From NCBI RefSeq assembly GCF_004405125.1, contig NZ_SORX01000002.1:124001-188000 (forward strand): 64,000 nucleotides of DNA. Direction: 5' to 3'. Shown piece by piece: positions 1 through 8,467 of the stretch (position 1 is its first letter; each line of letters opens with the position of its first letter). A program made the translations under genes and the position numbers. Below the pieces are notes generated by a model. It did no database searches and was not told the origin of the DNA. It was given only the letters and a program-made list of their open reading frames with translations. The DNA is from Jeotgalibacillus salarius (GTDB lineage Bacteria > Bacillota > Bacilli > Bacillales > Jeotgalibacillaceae).

Positions 1-1710
1 CTATCACTGAGTGTTTCAGATATTCCATTCGGCGGTCCGATTGCAGGCGTAATGGTTGGTATGATTAATAATGAGTTTATTATCAATCCAACGATCGACC
101 AGCAAAACCAAAGTGAGATGGAATTAATTGTTGCAGGGACTAAAGATGCGATTAACATGGTAGAAGCCGGTGCCAATGAAATTACCGAAGAAAAAATGCT
201 TGAAGCTATCATGTTTGGCCATGAAGAAATTAAAAAGCTGATTGCATTCCAGGAAGAGATTGTAGCAGCATGCGGTAAAGAAAAGAGAGAAATTGTCCTT
301 GCTGAGCTTAACGAAGATGTAGCTAGCCGCATCAAGGAGATGGCTGGAGAAAAATTAGTTTCTGCAGTTCAGACTCATGAAAAGCATGCGCGCGAAGAAG
401 CTATTTCAGCTGTTAAAAAAGAAGTCCTGGCTGTATTTGAAGAAGAAGAAGCAGAAGATGCAATCCTGAAAGATGCGAAAAAAGCGCTTGACCAAATGGT
501 TAAAGCGGAAGTTCGCCGTCAGATTACGCAGGATAAAGTGCGTCCGGATGGTCGGAAACCTGATGAAATCAGACCGCTGTCTTCAGAAGTTGGAACGCTG
601 CCAAGAACACATGGTTCAGGACTGTTTACACGTGGACAAACTCAGGCGTTAAGTATTGCGACACTTGGACCGCTTGGAGACGTGCAAATCATCGATGGAC
701 TTGGACTTGAAGAATCTAAGCGTTTTATGCACCATTATAACTTCCCGCTATTCAGCGTAGGAGAAACTGGTCCAATCCGTGGACCTGGCCGACGTGAAAT
801 CGGTCACGGTGCATTGGGTGAACGTGCTTTGGAAAAAGTACTGCCAAGCGAAAAAGATTTCCCATACACAATTCGTCTTGTGTCAGAAGTGTTAGAATCT
901 AATGGTTCAACTTCTCAGGCAAGTATTTGTGCAAGTACACTGGCGATGATGGATGCAGGTGTTCCACTTAAAGCTCCGGTTGCCGGTATTGCAATGGGAC
1001 TTGTTAAATCTGGAGAAGACTACACAATTCTGACTGATATTCAGGGTATGGAAGACTTCCTTGGAGATATGGACTTTAAAGTTGCTGGTACAGCTAAAGG
1101 TGTAACAGCACTACAAATGGATATTAAGATTGATGGACTGACTAAAGAAATTCTTGAAGAGGCATTGATGCAGGCTAAAGAAGGAAGAATTCACATTCTT
1201 AATTCAATGCTTGAAACAATCAGTGAACCTAGAAAAGAACTTTCTGCTTACGCTCCGAAGATCATTCAATTATCAATTAAACCTGACAAGATTCGTGACG
1301 TCATCGGACCGAGCGGAAAAACGATCAATAAAATCATTGAAGAAACAGGCGTTAAAATTGATATTGAACAGGATGGTACAGTCTTCATCGCTTCAGCTGA
1401 TTCTGAAATGAATGCGAAAGCAAAGCAAATCATTGAAGATATGGTCAGAGAAGCGAAAGTGGGTCAGAATTATCTTGGGAAAGTAAAACGTATTGAAAAA
1501 TTCGGTGCTTTCGTTGAAATATTTAATGGAAAAGATGGTCTTGTACACATTTCTGAACTTCAGGAAGAACGTACGAACAAAGTTGAAGATATATTGTCAC
1601 TTGGAGATCAAATTGAAGTTAAAGTAACTGAAATTGATAACCAGGGAAGAGTAAATCTTTCCCGTAAAGCTGTTATCAAAGAACAGAAAGAAAAAGAAGA
1701 GCAAAAATAA
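1..1710 (+). CDS. pnp: Polynucleotide phosphorylase, 5' end cut off
   Basis: PNPase degrades RNA 3' to 5' by phosphorolysis in the cytoplasm and is a core RNA-decay enzyme. The frame is open from base 1, so the gene starts upstream; 569 residues are visible, against about 700 for the family. Visible are the all-alpha linker, the second RNase PH domain with the conserved block IMDAG-like [18 protein letters not shown], a KH domain with the loop IGPSGKTI, and a C-terminal S1 domain ([16 protein letters not shown]). The tail is rich in E and K. A strong terminator follows. In B. subtilis ylxY usually comes next, but here there is only a non-coding stretch. Identification is certain. Confidence 0.97.
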   Translation, partial: LSLSVSDIPFGGPIAGVMVGMINNEFIINPTIDQQNQSEMELIVAGTKDAINMVEAGANEITEEKMLEAIMFGHEEIKKLIAFQEEIVAACGKEKREIVLAELNEDVASRIKEMAGEKLVSAVQTHEKHAREEAISAVKKEVLAVFEEEEAEDAILKDAKKALDQMVKAEVRRQITQDKVRPDGRKPDEIRPLSSEVGTLPRTHGSGLFTRGQTQALSIATLGPLGDVQIIDGLGLEESKRFMHHYNFPLFSVGETGPIRGPGRREIGHGALGERALEKVLPSEKDFPYTIRLVSEVLESNGSTSQASICASTLAMMDAGVPLKAPVAGIAMGLVKSGEDYTILTDIQGMEDFLGDMDFKVAGTAKGVTALQMDIKIDGLTKEILEEALMQAKEGRIHILNSMLETISEPRKELSAYAPKIIQLSIKPDKIRDVIGPSGKTINKIIEETGVKIDIEQDGTVFIASADSEMNAKAKQIIEDMVREAKVGQNYLGKVKRIEKFGAFVEIFNGKDGLVHISELQEERTNKVEDILSLGDQIEVKVTEIDNQGRVNLSRKAVIKEQKEKEEQK

Positions 1711-1716
1711 TTTTCA

Positions 1717-1743
1717 AAAACCGGCTAATCAGCCGGTTTTTCT
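1717..1743 (+). terminator. Rho-independent terminator of pnp
   Basis: A perfect stem AAAACCGGCT / AGCCGGTTTT with an AATC loop runs straight into a T tract, seven bases after the pnp stop codon. Confidence 0.9.
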
Positions 1744-1898
1744 ATGGTTACGCACGGCGGATGTCTAACCCTTCAGTATCTGACTAAAAACTGAAGGATA
1801 TTTCAGTTTGCAGCTTCACAAGCTTTTTGAGATGAAAAAATCCTTTAACCATAGTAAAATATTTCATTAAGTGCAATAAGATTTAGGAGATGTTTTTT

Positions 1899-3137
1899 AT
1901 GATTACACGTCATACGTGCAAAAATGGTCTGAGGATTGTTTATGAGCATATACCGACTGTCAGATCAGCTGCAGTTGGAGTTTGGATTGGTACTGGTTCA
2001 AGAGATGAAGACCAGGGTAACAATGGAATCTCACACTTTATAGAGCATATGCTCTTTAAAGGGACAAAAGAACGTTCAGCAAGAAGGATTGCTGAAGAGT
2101 TTGACCGGATTGGCGGACATGTCAATGCATTTACATCTAAGGAATATACATGTTACTATGCAAAAGTTTTAGACAATCACGCAAAACACGCACTTGAAGT
2201 TCTTGCAGATATGTTTTTTAATTCCGTATATGATCCTGGAGAGCTTGAAAAAGAAAAAAATGTCGTACTTGAAGAAATTAAGATGTATGAAGACACGCCT
2301 GATGATATCGTTCATGATTTACTGGGAGAAGCTGTTTATGGGAGTCATCCACTCGGTTATCCGATCCTGGGAACAGAAGAGACTCTGAATTCTTTTACGA
2401 GCAGCGACCTGAAAAAGTATGTATATGAAATGTACCGCCCTGAAGATGTTGTCATTTCAGCTGCGGGAAATATTGGACCTGAATTTATAAAAGAAATTGA
2501 AGCGCTGTTTGGCGATTATACTTCTTCAACCTCCGCAAAAAAAATCAATGATGTCCCTGTCTTTCATTATTCTCATTTATCGAGAAAGAAAGAGACTGAG
2601 CAGGCGCACCTTTGTCTTGGATATGAAGGGTTGCCAATCGGCCATGAAGATACTTACAGCTTGATTGTACTGAACAATGTACTTGGCGGAAGTATGTCTT
2701 CAAGACTATTCCAGGATGTCAGGGAGGATAAAGGATTAGCTTATTCTGTCTTTTCCTATCACTCCGCTCATCGTGACAGCGGATTATTGACTGTTTATGC
2801 AGGAACCGGGGCTGAGCAGTTTGATGAATTGTATGATACCATTCATACTACAATTGCAAAGTTAAAAGTGGATGGGTTAACCGACGAAGAATTAACCTCT
2901 TCTAAAGAGCAGCTTAAAGGTAACCTTGTACTCGGGCTTGAAAGTACAAATGCCCGCATGAGCAGAAATGGAAAGAATGAATTAATGCTTGGAAGACATC
3001 GTTCAATGGACGAACTGATTGAAAAGATCGATATTGTTTCACAGGATTCTGTTAAAAGAGTGGCTGACCAGCTATTAGGAGGGGACTTTGCTTCCTCAGT
3101 TATTTCACCTCAGGGGGAAAAAGTGTCAGTTGAATAA
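1899..3137 (+). CDS. mlpA: M16 zinc peptidase MlpA (YmxG)
   Basis: A cytoplasmic insulinase/mitochondrial-processing-peptidase-like metallopeptidase. The inverted zinc motif HFIEH is present near residue 46, followed by the conserved N-x-F-T-S-K-E-Y-T-x-Y block and a downstream glutamate (VVLEEIKMYEDTPDD). The C-terminal half carries the family R-Y-like region (REDKGLAYSVFSY). The ATG at 1890 overlaps the Shine-Dalgarno TAGGAG, so I place the start at 1899, eight bases after it. That gives 412 residues, normal for the family. It sits directly upstream of the ymxH-spoVF genes as in B. subtilis. The substrate is not known from sequence. Confidence 0.93.
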   Translation: MITRHTCKNGLRIVYEHIPTVRSAAVGVWIGTGSRDEDQGNNGISHFIEHMLFKGTKERSARRIAEEFDRIGGHVNAFTSKEYTCYYAKVLDNHAKHALEVLADMFFNSVYDPGELEKEKNVVLEEIKMYEDTPDDIVHDLLGEAVYGSHPLGYPILGTEETLNSFTSSDLKKYVYEMYRPEDVVISAAGNIGPEFIKEIEALFGDYTSSTSAKKINDVPVFHYSHLSRKKETEQAHLCLGYEGLPIGHEDTYSLIVLNNVLGGSMSSRLFQDVREDKGLAYSVFSYHSAHRDSGLLTVYAGTGAEQFDELYDTIHTTIAKLKVDGLTDEELTSSKEQLKGNLVLGLESTNARMSRNGKNELMLGRHRSMDELIEKIDIVSQDSVKRVADQLLGGDFASSVISPQGEKVSVE

Positions 3138-3138
3138 G

Positions 3139-3175
3139 AAAAAAACTGTATGGCATCTGCTATGCAGTTTTTTTA
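3139..3175 (+). terminator. Terminator after mlpA
   Basis: A hairpin with arms AAACTGTATGGCA and TGCTATGCAGTTT (two G-U pairs) is followed by seven T residues. It separates mlpA from the ymxH-spoVF unit. Confidence 0.85.
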
Positions 3176-3266
3176 TTGTTTCAGATATTTTTGCTGTTTT
3201 ACACATACGTATAAATAGCAGGAACAATTCTGTTCAACGGACATTATAAATACAGGAGGAAACAAA

Positions 3267-3551
3267 ATGAAAATGAGTGAACTCTACAGAAAAGAAATTA
3301 TTGATATTAATCAGGCAGAGAGAATGGGCATACTTGGCAATGCGGATATCGAGTTTGATGAGGAAACAGGTGAAATTATTAACATCTTAGTCCCAGCCGG
3401 GAAAATAAACCCGTTTACACGTTCAAAAGAAGAATATTCGATACCGTGGAAAAGTGTTCACTCCGTAGGAAAAGAATTGATCTTAGTAAAAGGGAAGCTA
3501 TCACAAGAACAAAAGAATTTACATAGTATACCGGAGAATGATGAAGAATGA
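3267..3551 (+). CDS. ymxH: YlmC/YmxH family sporulation protein (PRC-barrel)
   Basis: A 94-residue protein of the YlmC/YmxH family, a small PRC-barrel-like domain found only in spore formers. The sequence shows the typical start MSELYRKEIIDI and the strand-rich block LGNADIEFDEETGEI. A strong ribosome site (AGGAGGA) sits seven bases before the ATG. Its 3' end lies against the dipicolinate synthase genes, the conserved B. subtilis arrangement. The molecular function is unknown. The C-terminal tail is longer and more charged than the core domain. Confidence 0.88.
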   Translation: MKMSELYRKEIIDINQAERMGILGNADIEFDEETGEIINILVPAGKINPFTRSKEEYSIPWKSVHSVGKELILVKGKLSQEQKNLHSIPENDEE

Positions 3552-3567
3552 AGTGAGTGGATGCTCT

Positions 3568-4452
3568 TTGAAAAAACATGATTTAACAGGTAAAAAAACA
3601 GCTGTAATCGGTGGAGATGCCAGACAGCTTGTCATTGCTGAAGAAATCTGTAAAAAAGGCGCAGAAGTTTTTTTATGTGGTTTTGATCAGTTAAGTTTGA
3701 CAGAGCCGGGGTACAGAAAAGTGCATATTGATGACATTCCATATGAACATCTTGATGCAATTATATTTCCTGTGAGCGGTATATCATCAACCGGTGAAAT
3801 CAAATCTTCTTTCAGTGCTGAAAATCTGAAAATGGATAGCCGGTTATTAAACAGGGTTTCTGAGCGCTGTCTCATATTTTCAGGCATACAGACTGAGTGG
3901 AATAATCAAAGCAGAAAAGAATTTATTTACTTATTTGAAGAAGATGAAATTGCCATTAATAATTCAATTCCTACTGTAGAAGGAATCGTATGGTTAATTA
4001 TTCAGCATACTGATTCTACAATTCACGGATCGCACATTTTATTAACAGGATGCGGGAGAGTCGGGTTAACTGCTGCAAGAGTTCTTCATGCGATGGGAGC
4101 CAAAGTAACAGCTTTATCTACTGTGAAAGCAGAAGTTGCCAGGATGAAGGAAATTGGCGTAATGGCAGGTTTGATTAAAGATCTAAACCATTGCTTACCT
4201 GAAGCAGATGTGTGGATTAACACAATTCCAGGACAAAATATCATTTCCAATACTGCAATGTCATTCTGTCCCCCAGGCATCTTTATTATTGAACTCGCAT
4301 CCCATCCACCGAAAGAACAAACTGAGAATGCTCAGAGGAAGAATATTAATTATTTGGAAGCACCGAGTCTTCCTGGACTGGTTGCACCGAGGACTGCGGG
4401 AGAGATACTCGCAGTGGCAATCCTTGAGAAGATTAATGAAAAAGGGGAATAA
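3568..4452 (+). CDS. dpaA: Dipicolinate synthase subunit A
   Basis: DpaA (SpoVFA) with DpaB makes dipicolinic acid in the mother cell during sporulation, branching from the diaminopimelate pathway. Visible are an N-terminal Rossmann-like segment (AVIGGDARQ), the block NSIPTVEGIVWLIIQHTDSTIHGS, and a second nucleotide-binding loop LTGCGRVGLTAARVLHAMG. The end is also typical (LPGLVAPRTAGEILA). Start choice is open. An in-frame ATG at 3538 overlaps ymxH but has its SD only two bases away, while TTG at 3568 has GAGTGG at a normal distance and matches the family N-terminus. dpaB follows after four bases. The downstream asd-dapG-dapA genes supply the substrate pathway. Confidence 0.93.
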   Translation: MKKHDLTGKKTAVIGGDARQLVIAEEICKKGAEVFLCGFDQLSLTEPGYRKVHIDDIPYEHLDAIIFPVSGISSTGEIKSSFSAENLKMDSRLLNRVSERCLIFSGIQTEWNNQSRKEFIYLFEEDEIAINNSIPTVEGIVWLIIQHTDSTIHGSHILLTGCGRVGLTAARVLHAMGAKVTALSTVKAEVARMKEIGVMAGLIKDLNHCLPEADVWINTIPGQNIISNTAMSFCPPGIFIIELASHPPKEQTENAQRKNINYLEAPSLPGLVAPRTAGEILAVAILEKINEKGE

Positions 4453-4456
4453 ACAA

Positions 4457-5056
4457 ATGCTAAAAGGAAAGAGAATTGGATTTGGATTCACAGGTTCTCA
4501 CTGCACATACCATTTGGCATTACCACAATTAATCAAACTGAAGGAACTAGGAGCAGAAATTGTACCAGTGGTCAGCCACACGATGCAGACAACGAATACA
4601 AGGTTTGGTGAAGGTGAAGAATGGCTAGAAAAAATAGAAAAAGCTGCCGGACGAACATGTATTAAATCGATTGCAGAAGCAGAGCCCCTTGGCCCGGTTG
4701 AGCCACTGGATTGTATGGTGATTGCTCCATTGACGGGCAACTCCCTTGCAAAGCTTGCCAATGCTTTAACAGATTCCCCGGTTTTAATGGCCGCTAAAGC
4801 TACAATGCGCAATCACAAGCCTGTTGTGATAGCCATTTCTACAAATGACGGACTCGGTTTAAATGGAATGAACCTGATGAAGTTAATGGCTGCAAAAAAC
4901 ATGTATTTTGTACCATTCAGTCAGGATGATCCTGATCAGAAGCCTAACTCATTAGTAGCACATATGGATGAAATACCTGATTCCGTCATTCATGCGATAA
5001 ATGGAAAACAGTATCAACCAGTCATAACATTACGACATTCAAGTAAAAGAGATTGA
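4457..5056 (+). CDS. dpaB: Dipicolinate synthase subunit B
   Basis: DpaB (SpoVFB), the flavoprotein-like partner of DpaA, 199 residues, the usual length. It belongs to the phosphopantothenoylcysteine-decarboxylase-like flavoprotein fold: GFTGSHCTYHLALPQL at the N-terminus, the VVSHTMQTTNTRFG segment, PLTGNSLAKLANALTDSPVLMAAKATMRN in the middle (motif broken by length), and FVPFSQDDPDQKPNSL near the end. The ATG at 4457 follows the dpaA stop by four bases and has AAAGGGG upstream, so the two are co-translated. The last codons overlap the -35 box of the asd promoter. Confidence 0.93.
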   Translation: MLKGKRIGFGFTGSHCTYHLALPQLIKLKELGAEIVPVVSHTMQTTNTRFGEGEEWLEKIEKAAGRTCIKSIAEAEPLGPVEPLDCMVIAPLTGNSLAKLANALTDSPVLMAAKATMRNHKPVVIAISTNDGLGLNGMNLMKLMAAKNMYFVPFSQDDPDQKPNSLVAHMDEIPDSVIHAINGKQYQPVITLRHSSKRD

Positions 5057-5082
5057 GAAATTGAAAGAATAAATGATACAAT
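5053..5082 (+). promoter_or_regulatory. Candidate sigma-A promoter of asd-dapG-dapA
   Basis: TTGAGA (5053-5058) and TACAAT (5077-5082) are separated by 18 bases. The -35 box overlaps the dpaB stop codon. This would give the vegetative aspartate-pathway genes their own start, separate from the sporulation genes upstream. Confidence 0.6.
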
Positions 5083-5157
5083 GTTTTGTATGAATACACA
5101 TTAGCGCTTTACCTGTCTAACGTAATGCAGGGAAAGGTCAGAAGGGAGTTTTCAATT

Positions 5158-6201
5158 ATGAAAGGTACAGGATATAACGTAGCAGTAGTAGGTGCAACTG
5201 GGGCAGTCGGAACTCAAATGCTTTCTATGCTTGAGCAGAGGGATTTTCCAATCGAATCAATTAAACTCCTTTCATCAGCAAGATCTGCAGGACAACAAAT
5301 TCAATTTAATGGAGCGCCTGTGACGGTTGAAGAAGCAACACCGGAAAGTTTTGAAGGCATTGATATCGCGCTGTTTTCAGCAGGAGGCGATATATCTAAA
5401 AAGCTTGCACCTGAAGCTGCGAAGCGCGGTGCAATCGTGATTGATAATACAAGTGCATTCAGAATGGATAAAGATGTACCTTTAGTAGTGCCGGAAGTAA
5501 ATGAACTTGATCTTCAGCATCATAAAGGTATTATTGCAAATCCTAATTGTTCAACCATCCAGATGGTTGCTGCACTTGAACCGATCCGGAAAGAATTGGG
5601 GTTAGAAAAAGTAATCGTGTCCACTTATCAGGCTGTTTCAGGAGCCGGAGTACAGGCGATTGATGAAATGAAAGCACAATCACAGGCTGTTTTGAATGGG
5701 GAAGTGCCTGAAGCAAGTGTATTACCTGTAAAAGGTGACAAACGTCATTATCAGATCGCATTTAACGCCGTTCCGCAAATTGATAAGTTTGATACAAACG
5801 GCTATACATTTGAAGAAATGAAAATGATTAACGAAACAAAGAAAATTATGCATATGCCTGAACTGAGAGTTTCCGCGACTTGTGTGAGGTTACCAGTAGA
5901 AACAGGCCACGCAGAGTCAGTTTATATAGAGGTTTCTGAGAAAGGGAAAAATACTGCTGATATTCATAGAATTCTTTCGGAAGCACCTGGTGTTACGCTT
6001 CAGGACAATCCAGATCAGCAGGAATATCCTATGCCAAGTACAGCTGCAGGAAAAACAGATGTTTTTGTTGGAAGAGTAAGAAAAGATCCTGACGAAGATC
6101 ATGGTTTCCACATGTGGATTGTATCAGATAATCTATTAAAAGGAGCCGCGTGGAATTCAGTACAAATCGCAGAAAGTCTCATTAAATTAAAACTCGTATA
6201 A
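5158..6201 (+). CDS. asd: Aspartate-semialdehyde dehydrogenase
   Basis: Reduces aspartyl phosphate to aspartate semialdehyde, the branch precursor of lysine, diaminopimelate, dipicolinate, threonine and methionine. The NADP-binding loop VVGATGAVG is at the N-terminus, and the catalytic cysteine sits in [10 protein letters not shown] with the usual QAVSGAG after it. The 347-residue length is normal. The open frame extends to 5086, but the ATG at 5158 has AGAAGGGAG eight bases upstream and begins at the family N-terminus. Followed 30 bases later by dapG. Confidence 0.97.
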   Translation: MKGTGYNVAVVGATGAVGTQMLSMLEQRDFPIESIKLLSSARSAGQQIQFNGAPVTVEEATPESFEGIDIALFSAGGDISKKLAPEAAKRGAIVIDNTSAFRMDKDVPLVVPEVNELDLQHHKGIIANPNCSTIQMVAALEPIRKELGLEKVIVSTYQAVSGAGVQAIDEMKAQSQAVLNGEVPEASVLPVKGDKRHYQIAFNAVPQIDKFDTNGYTFEEMKMINETKKIMHMPELRVSATCVRLPVETGHAESVYIEVSEKGKNTADIHRILSEAPGVTLQDNPDQQEYPMPSTAAGKTDVFVGRVRKDPDEDHGFHMWIVSDNLLKGAAWNSVQIAESLIKLKLV

Positions 6202-6231
6202 CGTGCACGCGCTTCAGAAAGGAGCGTCACA

Positions 6232-7416
6232 TTGCCGATTTCTGTTCTGAAATTTGGTGGTACTTCGTTATCAGAAGCTTTTAAAAGAGATATGGCAGTT
6301 AAAAATGTCGAATGTGAACTGGAACAGCAAAATCAGGTAATCATCGTTGTATCTGCAATGGGCAGAATGGGAGCACCTTATGCGACAGATACGCTATTAT
6401 CACTGACCGACCCGCTATTGCTTCCGCCGCATCAAAAATCGTTATTACTTTCATGCGGAGAAATCATTTCAGCAGCAATGTTTTCAGCAGCGCTTCACAG
6501 GAATGGAATAAAAAGTGAAATTTTAACCGGCAAACAGGCGGGAATAAAAACGAATGGAACTTATAATGCGGATATTTATTCTGTGAACACTCATGCGATT
6601 TATTCTGAATTAAAAAATACAAACGTCATTATTATCCCCGGTTTTCAGGGTGAAGATCAGGAAGGCAGGATTTCAACTCTGGGAAGAGGCGGGAGTGATA
6701 CTTCTGCTTGTGCGATCGCTGCAAGTATAGGTGCGATTCACTGCAAATTATTTACAGATGTTGCAGGAATAATGAGCGGAGATCCGCACATTGTCGATCA
6801 TGCTGAAGTGGTCAAGATACTTTCATATGATGAAGCTTTTCATTTGGCTCATCAGGGTGCAAAAGTGATTCATCCTAAAGCAGTTGAATGGGCACGGAAA
6901 GGCAACATCCCTGTATGGACAGGTGACTTATCAGCTGAAGACGGAACGTGGATTGGTCTTGAAGCAGATCATGAAGAATCCATCCACTCGGTTACAGCTG
7001 TTGAAAACCTTGTACAAATCGCCGTTCAGGCCCAGGATTGTGATTTTATATTCAGAATACTCGCTGAAAAAGGGATCAGTATTGATTTGATATCCATTCA
7101 GCCAAAAGAAGTGAAGTTTACAATTCAAGATGTGTTTTTTTTCGATTTAAAACGTATTTTAGATGAAAAATATATCTATTTCAAAAGCAGACATAATGTT
7201 GCGAAGGTTGCGCTGATCGGCAGCAGTATAGCTGGACGGCCGGGTATTGCATCCTCCATTGTCTCTTTGCTGACTGAAAATAAAATTAATATTTGGCAGA
7301 CAGCTGACAGTCATATGACTTTCTGGGTGCTTTTGGACGGTGAAAAGTCAATTCAGGCACAGCAGCTGCTGCATCAATTTTTTATCAACAATGAACTAGT
7401 AACCACACAGGAGTGA
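6232..7416 (+). CDS. dapG: Aspartokinase I
   Basis: Phosphorylates aspartate, the first step of the diaminopimelate/lysine branch. In B. subtilis the DapG isozyme is the one tied to diaminopimelate for cell wall and spores. Visible are KFGGTSL at the N-terminus, the kinase block GRGGSDTSACAIAA, and tandem ACT domains in the last third (VQAQDCDFIFRILAEKGISI and ALIGSSIAGRPGIASSIVSLL). The start is TTG with AAAGGAGCG at good spacing. The 3' end overlaps the SD of dapA, implying translational coupling. No lysine riboswitch is seen upstream. Confidence 0.94.
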   Translation: MPISVLKFGGTSLSEAFKRDMAVKNVECELEQQNQVIIVVSAMGRMGAPYATDTLLSLTDPLLLPPHQKSLLLSCGEIISAAMFSAALHRNGIKSEILTGKQAGIKTNGTYNADIYSVNTHAIYSELKNTNVIIIPGFQGEDQEGRISTLGRGGSDTSACAIAASIGAIHCKLFTDVAGIMSGDPHIVDHAEVVKILSYDEAFHLAHQGAKVIHPKAVEWARKGNIPVWTGDLSAEDGTWIGLEADHEESIHSVTAVENLVQIAVQAQDCDFIFRILAEKGISIDLISIQPKEVKFTIQDVFFFDLKRILDEKYIYFKSRHNVAKVALIGSSIAGRPGIASSIVSLLTENKINIWQTADSHMTFWVLLDGEKSIQAQQLLHQFFINNELVTTQE

Positions 7417-7421
7417 AGATA

Positions 7422-8315
7422 ATGAATTTTGGCAGAGTTTCAACTGCAATGGCTACTCCATTTGACCAAAACAATAAAATTGATTACAGCCGATTGGATA
7501 AGCTTGTTAATTACTTATTAGATAACGGAACAGACTCACTTGTTGTCGCAGGAACCACAGGGGAATCACCAACGTTATCATTCGAAGAAAAAATTGATCT
7601 GTTTAAAGCAACTGTAAGTATTGTAAAAGGGCGGGTACCTGTTGTAGCAGGTACAGGGACCAATAGTACTGAAACCACGCTCAATCTCTCTCTGGCTGCA
7701 AAAGAAGCGGGTGTAGATGCGATTATGCTTGTTGCGCCATATTACAGTAAACCAAGTCAGGCAGGGTTGCTGAAACACTTCACTGAAGTGGCAGAAAAGA
7801 CCGGGCTGCCTGTAATGATTTATAACATTCCAGGGCGATCAGCTGTTAACATTGAAGCAGCAACAATGATCGAATTGTCTAAAGTACCAAATATTGTAGC
7901 TGTAAAAGAAGCGAGCGGAAGCCTGGATCAAATGACAGAAATTATTGCAGGAACTGACGATCAATTTTTAGTTTACAGCGGTGACGATGGGTTAACTTTA
8001 CCACTTCTCTCGATTGGTGGAGAAGGTGTAGTGTCAGTGACTTCCCATGTAGCAGGAATAGAAATGCAGAAAATGATTAACCATTTCTTAAATGGAGATT
8101 TATCAGGAGCAGCACGCATTCATCAGAATCTTCTGCCTCTTACAAGAGCATTATTCGCTCAGCCAAGCCCTTCTCCGGTAAAAGCTGCATTGAATAAAGA
8201 GGGAATTCTTTGCGGGGGTGTAAGGCTTCCGCTGGTTGAATTAAATTCAGACGAATCGCAAGAACTGTTTGAGGCAGTGAAGAAGTTTCATTCAGAGATG
8301 GCGGGCATATCATAG
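7422..8315 (+). CDS. dapA: 4-hydroxy-tetrahydrodipicolinate synthase
   Basis: Condenses pyruvate with aspartate semialdehyde, the first committed step to diaminopimelate and, in spores, to dipicolinate. The TIM-barrel landmarks are there: GTTGESPTLSFEE for the substrate loop, the tyrosine in VMIYNIPGRS, and the Schiff-base lysine in VAVKEASG. Length is 297 residues. A GTG at 7413 lies inside the SD (AGGAG), so the ATG at 7422 is preferred. It is the last gene of the asd-dapG-dapA unit. Confidence 0.96.
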   Translation: MNFGRVSTAMATPFDQNNKIDYSRLDKLVNYLLDNGTDSLVVAGTTGESPTLSFEEKIDLFKATVSIVKGRVPVVAGTGTNSTETTLNLSLAAKEAGVDAIMLVAPYYSKPSQAGLLKHFTEVAEKTGLPVMIYNIPGRSAVNIEAATMIELSKVPNIVAVKEASGSLDQMTEIIAGTDDQFLVYSGDDGLTLPLLSIGGEGVVSVTSHVAGIEMQKMINHFLNGDLSGAARIHQNLLPLTRALFAQPSPSPVKAALNKEGILCGGVRLPLVELNSDESQELFEAVKKFHSEMAGIS

Positions 8316-8326
8316 AGTTAATTGCG

Positions 8327-8360
8327 AGGTCTTTTTCCGAAAAGGAAAAAGACCCTTCTC
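8327..8360 (+). terminator. Hairpin after dapA, probable terminator
   Basis: The arms AGGTCTTTTTCC and GGAAAAAGACC form a strong stem 12 bases after the dapA stop. The following T tract is interrupted (CTTCTCTATTTAT), so termination may be partial. Confidence 0.55.
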
Positions 8361-8386
8361 TATTTATCAGCAGTCTGATAAATACG

Positions 8387-8415
8387 TGTACAGTTTTCTA
8401 AACTTACAGTATAAT
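8387..8415 (+). promoter_or_regulatory. Candidate promoter of rnjB
   Basis: TGTACA (8387-8392), a 17-base spacer, then a perfect TATAAT (8410-8415), about 50 bases before the rnjB start. Confidence 0.55.
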
Positions 8416-8467
8416 GGACACAGCTGTTTCAAAAGATCGGATAACATTTTTGTAGGAGGAAATTAGA

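Noticed and set aside
3210-3230. Possible sigma-K promoter (CATACGTATAA) before ymxH
   Set aside because: The -10 is out of register with CATANNNTA and no AC element sits at the right distance.
5086-5157. N-terminal extension of asd
   Set aside because: Open frame only; the ribosome site and family N-terminus support the ATG at 5158, and the extension overlaps the promoter.
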